Positions 1 through 6,825 are shown, counted from the stretch's first letter. The stretch: DNA of 6,962 nucleotides from Vitreoscilla sp. (GCA_014378125.1 JACMOG010000892.1:1-6962), one strand, 5' to 3'. The notes: generated by a model not told the origin, from the letters alone. A program made the numbers and translations.

Positions 1-525
1 CATCACGGTGTCGGACGTGATCTTGAAGTTCACGGGCGTGCCGGCCGGGAACTGGATCTCGTTGACCGTGGCGATGTGCTGCTCGGGATAGATGAACAGC
101 CATTTCCAGTCGAGCGCGACGACCTGGACCTCGATCGGCTTCACGCTCGACACGAGCGGCCTGTAAGGATCGAGCTCGTGGGTGGTCTTCCAGGTGAGAA
201 CGCCCAGCACTGCGATGATCGCGATGGGCACGCTCCAAACCGCGACCTCGATGCGATGGGAGTAGGACCAGTTCGGGCGGTACGTGGCTTCGCGGTTCGA
301 GGCACGGTAGCGCCACGCGAAAGCCAGCGTCATCACGATCACCGGGATCACGACGATCAGCATCAGCAGCGTGGCGGTGATGATCAACGACTTCTCCTGG
401 GCGGCCACCGGCCCCTTCGGATCCATCAGGGCCACGCGGCAGCCGCCCAGGGCGAACACGACGAGGCCGGTCGCGACGGCGCACAGGCTACGACGGTATC
501 GATGCGGGGACTCAGGGTTTCTCAT
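1..525 (-). CDS. cyoA: Cytochrome o ubiquinol oxidase subunit II (5' part, continues past left edge)
   Basis: Subunit II of the haem-copper quinol oxidase, which passes electrons from ubiquinol to oxygen and pumps protons across the inner membrane. The 175 visible residues align closely with E. coli CyoA from memory. There is a lipoprotein signal with lipobox LGGC (Cys29), then ALMDPKG, a first membrane helix at about 46-70 (ending FAWRYRASN), a second at about 94-113 (VWSVPIAIIAVLGVLTWKTTH) and the start of the periplasmic cupredoxin domain with DWKWLFIYPEQ at 139-149. The family is usually about 300 residues, so roughly the C-terminal 40 percent lies outside. Quinol oxidases lack the CuA site, but that region is not visible here. 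The ATG at 525 gives a normal lipoprotein n-region (RYRRS). An in-frame ATG at 561 and a GTG at 543 are possible but would lengthen that n-region. cyoB, cyoC and cyoD are expected beyond the left edge. Confidence 0.95.
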   Translation of the reverse strand, partial: MRNPESPHRYRRSLCAVATGLVVFALGGCRVALMDPKGPVAAQEKSLIITATLLMLIVVIPVIVMTLAFAWRYRASNREATYRPNWSYSHRIEVAVWSVPIAIIAVLGVLTWKTTHELDPYRPLVSSVKPIEVQVVALDWKWLFIYPEQHIATVNEIQFPAGTPVNFKITSDTVM

Positions 526-602
526 GAGACGGACTCTATTCACTGAGGCGTCGTCATGCATCGGCTTCCGCGAGAGTCCGTGGCCTGGCCGGCACGAATC
601 CG

Positions 603-626
603 TTTCAAACCCGCTTCAGGAGCGGG
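603..626 (-). terminator. Possible weak intrinsic terminator after the helicase gene
   Basis: Positions 610-615 (CCCGCT) and 621-626 (AGCGGG) form a 6-bp G+C-rich stem with a 5-base loop, about 30 bases past the helicase stop. On the minus strand it is followed by TTTG then GAAACG, so the T-tract is very short. It could end helicase transcription before cyoA, which reads in the same direction, but the poor T-run makes it weak. The 130-bp gap between helicase and cyoA shows no convincing -35/-10 pair for cyoA. Confidence 0.35.
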
Positions 627-655
627 AGCAGGCGCAGGCGCTGTCGCGAGGCTGT

Positions 656-2680
656 CTATCCTGGGTGCACCGCCGCCTTCGCGCGCCAGAACGCGACGTC
701 GATCGGTTGCTCCGCCCCCGTCTTCTCGTTGACGAGCCAGAACTGCCGACCGTCGGGGCTGGCTCGCGACACCTCGCCCGTGTGGCGTCCGGCCTGTACC
801 CGGCGGCCGATGGCGTTGCACGGGAAGTCCTGCGCGGCGGCGAGTTGCAGCAACGGGATGGCCTGTCGCGCCTCGCCCGCCAGGCGCAAGCGCTGGGCGA
901 CGGCGCCCAGCAGCGGGTTGGTCGTGTCGGCGCTCGACAGGAACATCACCACCTTGGCCTGCGCCCGGCTCAGCGCCACGTTCAACAGACGACGCGCCTC
1001 GTCCGATTGGAGGAACGCCTGCGCGCCATCGGCAGGATCGAACAGCACCACCGCGGCTTCGCTGCCCTGCGCCCGGTGCACGGTGCTCACCTTCACGGAC
1101 TCGGGCACGCCTCGCTCCGCGAGCTGGCGCCGGATCAACGCGCGCTGGGCGCGGAACGGCGTGAGGACAATGATCTCGTTGGGCCGCCACTCACCACTTG
1201 CGAGCGCCGCGGCCACCAGGTCGGCGATCTCCACCGCCGACTCGCGTCGGACGGGGCCGCGCTCCGTAGCCGACCAGCTGCCGTTCGTCCGCATCGGGCG
1301 GATCGTCACGTGCGTCGCCGCGTCGATGTCTCCGAATGGACGCTGGCGAGCGGCAAGCCACTCGATGGACGCCTGCGCATCGGCCGCCACTCGCAGCGCG
1401 CCGTTGTAGAACATGTCGCTGACCAGCTCGTTGATGGGGCCCGCCATCCGCGACTGTTCGTCGAGCATCGCGACCGAGGGACGGCCCACGGGCATCTCCG
1501 CGAAGGCCGAGCGTCCCAACCACTTGCGCGCCAGGCGGTCGTCGCTGCGCACGATGGGAGAAAGCTGCTCGGGGTCGCCCGCGAACAGGCACGCCTTGGC
1601 CAGCGGCATCAGCGCCACCGTATGGGCCAGGCTGACCTGGCTGGCCTCGTCGAAGACCACCAGGTCGAACGGCGGCTCGTCATCCGTGGATAGTTCGCGC
1701 AGCGTCTTCAGCGTGAACGCGGCCCGGGTCGTGGTCATGCTGGCGAGACGGGCGCGCCGGAGCACCTCGAGCGACGACCCGCGCAGTTCGTCGCGGGGCT
1801 TGGCGAGCCGGTCGGCCCACGCCTTCATCGCGGCGGCGTCACGCGAAGACGGGCGCGCCGCCTCGGCCCGTGCCAGCCGCGCGACGAGGTCGGCGTCGGC
1901 GCTGGGAATCAGGTGCTCCCGACCGGCGTAGGCCGAGGCGTCGAAGCGCGCGCCCAATCGCTGGACGGTGCCGCGCAGCGCTTCGCGCCGGCCCTTCTGC
2001 AACGCCTTGTCGACGGCGATCGTCGCCATGTCGACCGCCTGGTGGGTGGTCGACAGCAACAGGACGCGGTGGGACGGATACCGTTCCAGGTATTCGGCCA
2101 CGAGCACGCCGAGCGTCGTCGTCTTCCCGGTGCCGGGAGGCCCCCAGAGAAAGGCCGCGCTGTGGCCGACGAGCGCCAGGGCGTCGCGCTGCGCCGCCCG
2201 CAGCCAGCGGAAGGGCTCGCCGGTCAACCCGACGGCCGCGGGCAAGGCGTGCGGGCGAGCGAGTTCGGGCAGCTTGGCAAACGCCCGTTCGGCCCAGGCA
2301 CGGTCGTTCCAGGCGTCTGCGACCGCGGTGAGAAAGCGTGTGGGATAGAGACGGATCAACATCCCGGCGCCGGGCGGCGGACTCGAGGCGTTCTGCAGAA
2401 TCAGCTCGTCATCTTCGATGACGACGGCGAGCACCGAGGCGCCGCCTTTGGACGGCGCGCCCCACCACGCGGAAGCGCCTTCCAGGCCCTCGTCCAGGAG
2501 CACCTGGGCCGACGCCTGGCCGGGTCGCTGGCCCTCCGCGAAGACGACTCCGGATTCGAGGGTGACGCGCCAGAGGGCGCCATCGCGCGCCGTGTGCAGC
2601 ACCCTGAAATCGAAGAACTCGGGCGTGGCGGCGAGTTCTGCGTCCATCGCAGCGCGGATATCGGGAAGGCTGGAGAACAC
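656..2680 (-). CDS. Upf1/DNA2-like superfamily 1B helicase (AAA_11/AAA_12 domains)
   Basis: A predicted ATP-dependent DNA or RNA helicase of 674 residues. SF1 motifs appear in order: Walker A GPPGTGKT (180-187), motif Ia LLLSTTHQAVD (207-217), motif II FDEAS (343-347), motif III GDPEQLSP (368-375), LDEQSRM (406-412), LTPFRAQ (506-512), motif V VHRAQGSE (534-541) and motif VI LNVALSRAQ (566-574). The DEAS form of motif II and the 'TVHRAQG...NVALSRA' pair are typical of the Upf1/SMUBP2/DNA2 group. A region of about 150 residues precedes the motor, and a tail of about 65 residues (after 610) contains FWLVNEKTG and AFWRAKA; I recognise neither. The start is uncertain: GTG at 2680 is the longest option and has C-rich, not purine-rich, sequence before it; ATG at 2647 (residue 12) is the alternative. 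No recognisable partner adjoins it. A LexA-like box lies about 55-75 bp upstream. All catalytic motifs look intact. Confidence 0.92.
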   Translation of the reverse strand: MFSSLPDIRAAMDAELAATPEFFDFRVLHTARDGALWRVTLESGVVFAEGQRPGQASAQVLLDEGLEGASAWWGAPSKGGASVLAVVIEDDELILQNASSPPPGAGMLIRLYPTRFLTAVADAWNDRAWAERAFAKLPELARPHALPAAVGLTGEPFRWLRAAQRDALALVGHSAAFLWGPPGTGKTTTLGVLVAEYLERYPSHRVLLLSTTHQAVDMATIAVDKALQKGRREALRGTVQRLGARFDASAYAGREHLIPSADADLVARLARAEAARPSSRDAAAMKAWADRLAKPRDELRGSSLEVLRRARLASMTTTRAAFTLKTLRELSTDDEPPFDLVVFDEASQVSLAHTVALMPLAKACLFAGDPEQLSPIVRSDDRLARKWLGRSAFAEMPVGRPSVAMLDEQSRMAGPINELVSDMFYNGALRVAADAQASIEWLAARQRPFGDIDAATHVTIRPMRTNGSWSATERGPVRRESAVEIADLVAAALASGEWRPNEIIVLTPFRAQRALIRRQLAERGVPESVKVSTVHRAQGSEAAVVLFDPADGAQAFLQSDEARRLLNVALSRAQAKVVMFLSSADTTNPLLGAVAQRLRLAGEARQAIPLLQLAAAQDFPCNAIGRRVQAGRHTGEVSRASPDGRQFWLVNEKTGAEQPIDVAFWRAKAAVHPG

Positions 2681-2734
2681 GGGGGGCGGTATCGGTGGCG
2701 GGCGTGACGCGGAGCACGGCCCCGCCTGTCGAGA

Positions 2735-2754
2735 TGCTGTACATCATTACAGTA
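2735..2754 (-). promoter_or_regulatory. SOS box (LexA operator) upstream of the helicase
   Basis: The core is CTGT-N8-ACAG (2737-2752), the LexA recognition pattern of beta- and gammaproteobacteria. The 20-base box matches the E. coli consensus at 15 of 20 positions, including CTG and CAG spaced by exactly 10 bases. The symmetry extends to GAGATGCTGTA (2731-2741) facing TACAGTATCTC (2748-2758), with one mismatch. It is an A+T-rich island in very G+C-rich surroundings. On the minus strand TGTAAT (2746-2751) inside the box resembles a -10 element (5 of 6), but I find no good -35. The gene whose start lies downstream on the minus strand is the helicase; on the plus strand no gene starts nearby. 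An operator for another dimeric repressor is possible. Confidence 0.72.
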
Positions 2755-2770
2755 TCTCACCCGAACTCCC

Positions 2771-2790
2771 GTCGCCGGCAGGCCGGCGAC
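2771..2790. repeat. Perfect 9-bp inverted repeat (hairpin)
   Basis: GTCGCCGGC (2771-2779) and GCCGGCGAC (2782-2790) are exact reverse complements separated by two bases, so about 8 pairs with a 4-base loop can form. It lies between the small exported-protein gene and the SOS box. No T-run follows on either strand, so it is not a textbook intrinsic terminator. It may help stop minus-strand transcription before the helicase promoter. Confidence 0.5.
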
Positions 2791-2812
2791 TCGAAGGCTG
2801 ACGCCGCCTTGT

Positions 2813-2836
2813 CGACGCTGACCTCCTCAGGCGTCG
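2813..2836 (-). repeat. Bulged hairpin directly after the stop codon
   Basis: CGACGC-TGA (2813-2821) pairs with TCA-G-GCGTCG (2827-2836): nine pairs with one bulged base and a CCTCC loop. It begins immediately after the stop codon (2837-2839) of the minus-strand gene. No T-tract follows. With the second hairpin at 2771-2790 it could protect the 3' end of the message or act in termination. Confidence 0.4.
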
Positions 2837-3391
2837 TCATTGGCCACGGCAATCGTCCTTCTTGCCGGGGGAAGCCGGTTGGCCGGCCGCGGCGATGTAG
2901 TGGGTGCCCGATGCATCGAGGCGCAGGGGCGGCAACACGTCGTCCCCGGCGACACCCGGGCTCAGCACGCACACCCGGATCGCGCCGGGCCGGTTGCCGC
3001 GCCAGTCACCGAAGCTCAGCTTCAACGTGGCCGCCTCGTCGGCGGGAAAATTCCTGGGCAGCTCGCCCAGGCGCTTGCCCTCTGCGGACAGCAGTTGCGC
3101 GTGCGGCATCTCGACCATCGTCGATCCGTCCGGCCGCGTCGCGTCGTAGTCGTCTTCCCAGACGGAGGCGATCAGCAATCCGGCCGGGGCCTTGGCGTCG
3201 CGCCGCACGCTGCAGACCCGCACGGCGGCCGCGAACGGCCTCCAGGCCTCGCCGGGCAGCCACGCCAGTTGCTCGGGCGTGGCGCGGCGGCACGCCTGGT
3301 CGTCGGGCTTGAACGCCTGCGCGCCCGCGCCGGCATTGGCACTCGGCGAGGCCGCGCAGCCGAGGGCGATGGCCGCGGCGAGCGCGGCCAC
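2837..3391 (-). CDS. Small predicted exported protein or lipoprotein, unknown function; N-terminus probably frame-broken
   Basis: I do not recognise the family. From the GTG at 3391 the product is 184 residues, beginning with a hydrophobic stretch (AALAAAIALGCAAS) and a loose lipobox ALGC (Cys12), with an alternative signal peptidase I site after ANA (18-20). The mature part is soluble, with cysteines at 34, 60, 141 and 181 that could form disulfides in the periplasm, and SVWEDDYDATRPDGST in the middle. The GTG start looks unnatural: no positive n-region and no Shine-Dalgarno. An ATG at 3443, in another frame, would join this frame exactly if one copy of the 7-bp repeat at 3418-3435 were absent. 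The product would then start MINESRTSHRQPASLVAAL, a proper signal peptide. So this may be a phase-variable, recently mutated or mis-sequenced gene. The coding frame itself has no internal stop and keeps biased codon use, so it is probably real. Confidence 0.65.
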   Translation of the reverse strand: MAALAAAIALGCAASPSANAGAGAQAFKPDDQACRRATPEQLAWLPGEAWRPFAAAVRVCSVRRDAKAPAGLLIASVWEDDYDATRPDGSTMVEMPHAQLLSAEGKRLGELPRNFPADEAATLKLSFGDWRGNRPGAIRVCVLSPGVAGDDVLPPLRLDASGTHYIAAAGQPASPGKKDDCRGQ

Positions 3392-3417
3392 GAGGCTGGC
3401 CGGCTGGCGATGCGATG

Positions 3418-3435
3418 TTCGGGATTCGGGATTCG
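3418..3435. repeat. Heptanucleotide tandem repeat (TTCGGGA, about 2.6 copies)
   Basis: TTCGGGA occurs at 3418-3424 and 3425-3431 and is followed by TTCG (3432-3435). It sits between the ATG at 3443 and the hydrophobic signal segment of the small exported-protein gene. Seven bases is one more than a multiple of three, so gain or loss of a unit changes the reading frame. In the present form the ATG reads into a shadow frame; with one unit fewer it reads into the exported protein. Confidence 0.8.
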
Positions 3436-3520
3436 TTGATCATGGCGAGGGTGGAGTCATCGGCCTGCGCAACTCAACAGGCGATGGCGTATCTCGACCC
3501 CGGCCGATGGGGGATTTGAC

Positions 3521-4267
3521 TCAGCGGGCCAACTTCCGCAACTCTTGCGCCTTTGCCCGACTGACCGGCAGCTCGACCCCGTCGCGCAACTGCGCCGTCA
3601 ACCCGCCTTCGTCCTTGCGCCTGAAGGCTTCGACATGGTCGAGGTTGACGATGTGGGTGCGGTGAATTCGCGAGAACCGATCCGGATCCAGTCGATGCTG
3701 GAGGCGATTCAGCGAGACGTGGACCAGGTGGCTCGCCGCGCCCACGTGCACGGCCACGTAGTCCCCAAGCGCCTCGAACCAGGCGATCGTGTCGACCGCC
3801 ACGGGCACGATGGTGCGTCCGCTGCGAACGAAGATGCGGCTGATCGGGCCGGGGCCCAGCGCTTCGCCCAGGCGGTCGAACGTGGGCGCCAGCGGCTCGC
3901 CGAAGGCGGCGCGCAGGCGATCGAGGGCGGCGTTGAAACGTTCGGGGCCGAACGGCTTGAGCAGGTAGTCGAGCGCCCCGAGCTCGAAGGCGGTGATGGC
4001 ATGTTCGGCGTGCGCGGTGGTGAACACGATCAGCGGGCGGTGCACGAGCCGCTTCACGATCTCGGTACCGATGAGGCCAGGCATCTCGATGTCGAGGAAG
4101 ACGAGCTCGGGGCGCAGCCGGTCGATCCCCTCCAGGGCGGCCGGGCCGTCGGCCGCATCGCCGACGCACTCGATCCAGTCGACGTCGGCCAGCAGATGAC
4201 GCAGCCCGGCACGGGCGACGGGCTCGTCGTCCGCGATGAATGCGGTGATGCGCGCGGGTTCACTCAT
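3521..4267 (-). CDS. LytTR-family response regulator
   Basis: DNA-binding response regulator of the LytR/AlgR type, 248 residues, the normal length. The receiver domain (about 6-120) has the acidic pocket DDE (13-15), phospho-acceptor Asp59 in FLDIEMPG, Thr83/Thr84 in VFTTAHAEHA and Lys104 in LLKPF. The LytTR DNA-binding domain (about 142-245) shows FVRSGRTIVPV, IAWFEALGDYVAVHV, FSRIHRTHIVNLDHVE (198-213) and LPVSRAKAQELRKL near the end. The ATG at 4267 lies inside the end of the kinase gene; the 8-bp overlap points to translational coupling. It should receive phosphate from that kinase and bind direct repeats upstream of its targets. The targets are not evident. The adjacent secreted-protein gene and the divergent ABC genes are candidates by position only. 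Confidence 0.94.
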   Translation of the reverse strand: MSEPARITAFIADDEPVARAGLRHLLADVDWIECVGDAADGPAALEGIDRLRPELVFLDIEMPGLIGTEIVKRLVHRPLIVFTTAHAEHAITAFELGALDYLLKPFGPERFNAALDRLRAAFGEPLAPTFDRLGEALGPGPISRIFVRSGRTIVPVAVDTIAWFEALGDYVAVHVGAASHLVHVSLNRLQHRLDPDRFSRIHRTHIVNLDHVEAFRRKDEGGLTAQLRDGVELPVSRAKAQELRKLAR

Positions 4268-5345
4268 CCAGGTCGTTCGCCTCCACGCCGTCGGCCCGGG
4301 GCACGCTCAGTCGTGCGGTGAAGCCGGCGCCCCGCTGGCTGACCAGCGCCAACGCCGCCGCGCCGCCGTGCAGCCACTTCAACTGCTCGCGCAAGCGGCG
4401 CAGTCCGGTGCCTGTGCTGCCCGCGATAGCCGCCACGTCGGCGCCCGGGCCGTCGTCGCTCACGCTCACCACGAGCGCCCCGTCCTCGATGCGGGCAACG
4501 ATGACCAGCGTCGTGGGTTCCACGCGCGGGGCGGCCGCGTGGCGTACGGCGTTCTCCACCAGCGTCTGCAGCGCGAACGCCGGCAGGCGGCAGGCGAGCG
4601 CGGCGGGGTCCAACGCATCGCTCGTCCGCAGGCGGTCGCCGAATCGGATCCGCTGGATCTCGAGGTAGTCGCGCACGAAGGCCCATTCCTGCGCCAGCGT
4701 CACGCTGTCTCGCGGCTCGGAGACGGCGCGCCGCAAGACATCGGCGAGCAGTTCGGCGGCCCGGCTCGCACCGCGCGGATCCACCGGGATCAGTTGGACG
4801 ACCGTGTGCAGGGCGTTGAACAGGAAGTGAGGATGGATCTGGCCGCGCAGCGCCGCGAGCTGGCCGCGCGCCTCGAGCGCCGCCAGGCGGGACGCACGCG
4901 CCGCGGACTGGCCCGCATAGGCGACCGCGACGACCATCAGGTAGAACCAGGCCCCCGTTGCGAAGAATGCGCCGACGCCGGGCCCGACGACAAAGACGAG
5001 CTGCCTGCGAATCAGGCTCTCGATCGCGCTGTACGACACGATGCAGCCAGACGCATAGAGCGTCAGGGCCGCCAGATGGCGCGCGACAAAGCCGGCCCGC
5101 ATCGGGGCGGGCCAGGGATGGCTGGCGGCGAAGCGGTGGACGAACACGCCCAACGCCGCGGCCCCCGCCACCAGGCGCAGGGCCCCTGGCGCGGCGCCGG
5201 CGAAGGATTCTCCGTGAACGGCCATCATCAGCACCGTCGCCAGCGCCCATACCGGCAGCCAGCCGATGGCGAGCTGCACCCACACCCAGGCGCGCGGCGG
5301 TGTCGTATCGGGAAGCGGCGTTGGCGTGGTCATGAGGCGCCGCAT
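4260..5345 (-). CDS. LytS/YehU-type sensor histidine kinase
   Basis: Membrane sensor kinase, 361 residues, of the His_kinase (PF06580) type that pairs with LytTR regulators. The N-terminal part carries about four membrane helices (roughly 20-42, 55-73, 86-108 and 122-144) with short loops and no large extracytoplasmic domain, so the signal is probably sensed in or at the membrane. A short linker follows, then the H-box QIHPHFLFNALH (169-180), with the family's conserved His at 173. The N-box is LVENAVRHA (262-270), and the ATP lid includes DDGPG (297-301) and GTGLRRLREQL (312-322). All key residues are present. ATG 5345 is preferred over ATG 5333 because GAGGG (5350-5354) sits four bases upstream. 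It starts 23 bp after the preceding gene and overlaps the regulator by 8 bp, so the three are likely co-transcribed. Confidence 0.94.
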   Translation of the reverse strand: MRRLMTTPTPLPDTTPPRAWVWVQLAIGWLPVWALATVLMMAVHGESFAGAAPGALRLVAGAAALGVFVHRFAASHPWPAPMRAGFVARHLAALTLYASGCIVSYSAIESLIRRQLVFVVGPGVGAFFATGAWFYLMVVAVAYAGQSAARASRLAALEARGQLAALRGQIHPHFLFNALHTVVQLIPVDPRGASRAAELLADVLRRAVSEPRDSVTLAQEWAFVRDYLEIQRIRFGDRLRTSDALDPAALACRLPAFALQTLVENAVRHAAAPRVEPTTLVIVARIEDGALVVSVSDDGPGADVAAIAGSTGTGLRRLREQLKWLHGGAAALALVSQRGAGFTARLSVPRADGVEANDLDE

Positions 5346-5349
5346 TGTG

Positions 5350-5354
5350 CCCTC
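5350..5354 (-). promoter_or_regulatory. Ribosome binding site of the histidine kinase
   Basis: GAGGG on the minus strand, four bases before the ATG at 5345. It decides for that start over the in-frame ATG at 5333, which has no purine-rich stretch before it. Confidence 0.6.
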
Positions 5355-5368
5355 GTGGCGGGCGCGCG

Positions 5369-5953
5369 TCAGCGCTGCGCCTTGGCCGCCACGCGCCGCG
5401 CGTTGATGGTCAGGGCGCCGTCGTCCCAGGTCGCGCCGTTGTCGTACGAGCGATCCTGACGCACGGTGAAGTGATCCGCCGAGATCTCGTAGAAGCGAGT
5501 GCGCGACTGGTACGGCTTGCCGTCGGGCATCGAGCCGCTGCTGCTGACGTGCATCTCACCGCCCTGCCACGCGGCGGTCGCCGCGCTGAAGCGGGGGCCG
5601 TACACATCCAGCGATTCGATGACCCAGCGGCGAGCCTCCCCGTCGTAGATGCGCAGGGATCTGCCCAGGTTCTTCGGTTTGCCGCCGACGTCGACGACGC
5701 GCACCTCGTCGTCCACGCCGAAGCCGTCGAACGCGCGCCATGCCTTCCACGTGCCGAGCAGATGGGGCGTGCCGTGGATCATCGCGACGAGGCCGCTCGT
5801 CTTGGGTGCCACCTCGATATCCCACTGGCCGATCAGGAAGTCGAACTGCGCGACTTCGGGTGGCGCGACGGGGGGGCCCGCTTGCTTCGCCTGGCCATCG
5901 GAGACGCCAGCGAGCACGGCCAGCGCGACGAGGAAGGGACGGAGGCGAATCAT
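5369..5953 (-). CDS. Secreted small protein with FDFLIGQWD motif (calycin-like, unknown function)
   Basis: A 194-residue exported protein. The start MIRLRPFLVALAVLAG is a typical Sec signal peptide, with likely cleavage after GQA near residue 22. Just after it, FDFLIGQWDIE (37-47) is the opening motif of a broad group of lipocalin/calycin-like secreted proteins annotated as hypothetical. The rest alternates aromatic and polar residues as in a beta-barrel: FDGFGVDDEVRVV, RSLRIYDGEARRWVIESL, RTRFYEISADHFTVRQDRSYDNG. No enzyme motif is clear, and ligand binding in the periplasm is only a guess from the fold type. ATG 5953 is chosen because GAAGG lies eight bases upstream and it starts directly with the signal peptide; a TTG at 5968 would add five residues. 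The stop is 23 bp before the kinase gene, so this is probably the first gene of the kinase/regulator operon and might be an accessory factor. Confidence 0.85.
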   Translation of the reverse strand: MIRLRPFLVALAVLAGVSDGQAKQAGPPVAPPEVAQFDFLIGQWDIEVAPKTSGLVAMIHGTPHLLGTWKAWRAFDGFGVDDEVRVVDVGGKPKNLGRSLRIYDGEARRWVIESLDVYGPRFSAATAAWQGGEMHVSSSGSMPDGKPYQSRTRFYEISADHFTVRQDRSYDNGATWDDGALTINARRVAAKAQR

Positions 5954-6117
5954 GGCGTGGGCCTTCAAGGAGTGAGGATGACTCCAGCATGCCGCACGCC
6001 GTCGCAGGCGCGGGCGCGGCTTCGCCGAGCTGCACGCCGATGCCGTCCAACGGTCAACCCGGCGCGCGACGGGCCGCCTAAAGTTGCTTCACCCCGACCA
6101 GACGAAGCCCATCCGCC
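5954..6117. other. Divergent intergenic region
   Basis: A 164-bp gap between the start of the secreted-protein gene (leftward) and the ABC ATPase gene (rightward), so it should contain both promoters. I see no strong -35/-10 pair in either direction. On the minus strand TTGACC (6052-6057) resembles a -35 box but has no good -10 at the right distance. On the plus strand TAAAGT (6079-6084) is a poor -10. No obvious direct repeats of LytTR type and no RNA gene stand out. Confidence 0.4.
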
Positions 6118-6825
6118 ATGATCCAGAACATGCCTCTCGCCGTGGAATTGCGAGGCGCCAGCAAATCCTACCCCGGTGCGCAGGGCGATTTCGAAGCGCT
6201 TTCCCCGCTCGACCTGCGCATCGAGCGCGGGGAGTTCGTGACGGTGGTCGGTGCGTCGGGCAGCGGCAAGTCGACGCTGTTGAACCTGCTCGCCGGGATC
6301 GACCGGGCCAGTGGCGGCGAGGTGATCGTCGGCGGAACGTCGCTGCAAGCGCAGAGCGAGCGTGCGCTGTCGGCGTGGCGCGGGCGCGACCTGGGCATCG
6401 TCTTTCAATTCTTCCAGCTGATGCCCACGCTGACGGCGATCGAGAACGTGATGTTGCCGATGGACCTGTGCCGGCGCTGGCTCGCGCGCGAACGGCGCGG
6501 GCGCGCGCTCGCCCTGTTGACGCGGCTGGGCGTGTCCGACCAGGCTGACAAGTTTCCGGCGGCCCTGTCCGGCGGCCAGCAACAGCGCGTCGCCGTGGCC
6601 CGCGCCCTGGCGAACGACCCCGCGCTGCTGCTCGCGGACGAGCCGACGGGCAACCTGGATTCGCGCAATGCCGACACGCTGCTGCAGATGCTTGCAGGGC
6701 TGGTGCGCGACGACGGCCTGACGGTGATCATGGTCACGCACGAGCGCGGCGCACACGCGCACGCGACGCGCACGATCACCCTCGCGGACGGTCACCTCGT
6801 GGCGCCGGAGGTCCGGCGTGGATGA
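6118..6825 (+). CDS. ABC transporter ATP-binding protein (LolD/MacB family)
   Basis: Cytoplasmic ATPase that drives an FtsX-type permease, 235 residues, the usual length. Motifs: Walker [10 protein letters not shown] (45-53), Q-loop Gln97 in [12 protein letters not shown], signature [15 protein letters not shown] (150-164), Walker [13 protein letters not shown] with catalytic Glu175, and switch His208 in VMVTHE-like MVTHE. '[21 protein letters not shown]' and 'ADEPTGNLD' are hallmarks of the LolD/MacB/FtsE group, whose members export lipoproteins, peptides or macrolides, or transmit force to periplasmic enzymes. The substrate cannot be read from the ATPase. ATG 6118 has only a weak ribosome site; ATG 6130 is an alternative. 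It overlaps the permease gene by 8 bp, and the divergent neighbour is a two-component operon. Confidence 0.95.
   Translation: MIQNMPLAVELRGASKSYPGAQGDFEALSPLDLRIERGEFVTVVGASGSGKSTLLNLLAGIDRASGGEVIVGGTSLQAQSERALSAWRGRDLGIVFQFFQLMPTLTAIENVMLPMDLCRRWLARERRGRALALLTRLGVSDQADKFPAALSGGQQQRVAVARALANDPALLLADEPTGNLDSRNADTLLQMLAGLVRDDGLTVIMVTHERGAHAHATRTITLADGHLVAPEVRRG
6807..6811 (+). promoter_or_regulatory. Ribosome binding site of the ABC permease
   Basis: GGAGG, six bases before the GTG at 6818, inside the end of the ATPase gene. This good Shine-Dalgarno supports the GTG start over the in-frame ATG at 6839, and indicates coupled translation. Confidence 0.6.

Noticed and set aside
526..655. TTGAAA on the minus strand (603-608) as a -35 box for cyoA
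   Set aside because: No -10-like hexamer at 16-18 bases distance, and the site overlaps the helicase 3' hairpin.
371..1693. A 440-codon open frame on the plus strand opposite the helicase and cyoA start
   Set aside because: Its product is Arg/His/Gln-rich and low in complexity, as expected of a shadow frame in G+C-rich DNA, and the opposite strand carries a helicase with all its motifs.
1913..2707. A 264-codon plus-strand open frame at the 5' end of the helicase
   Set aside because: Gly/Arg-rich shadow frame; no motifs and no ribosome binding site.
3440..3460. A six-codon leader reading frame on the minus strand (MTPPSP) whose stop overlaps the ATG at 3443
   Set aside because: Attractive as a coupling leader, but too short to support and with only a marginal AGG before it; chance is likely.
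4236..5459. A 407-codon open frame on the plus strand opposite the histidine kinase
   Set aside because: Antisense shadow: Arg/Gln/His-rich without any motif, while the minus strand encodes a complete kinase with H, N and G boxes.
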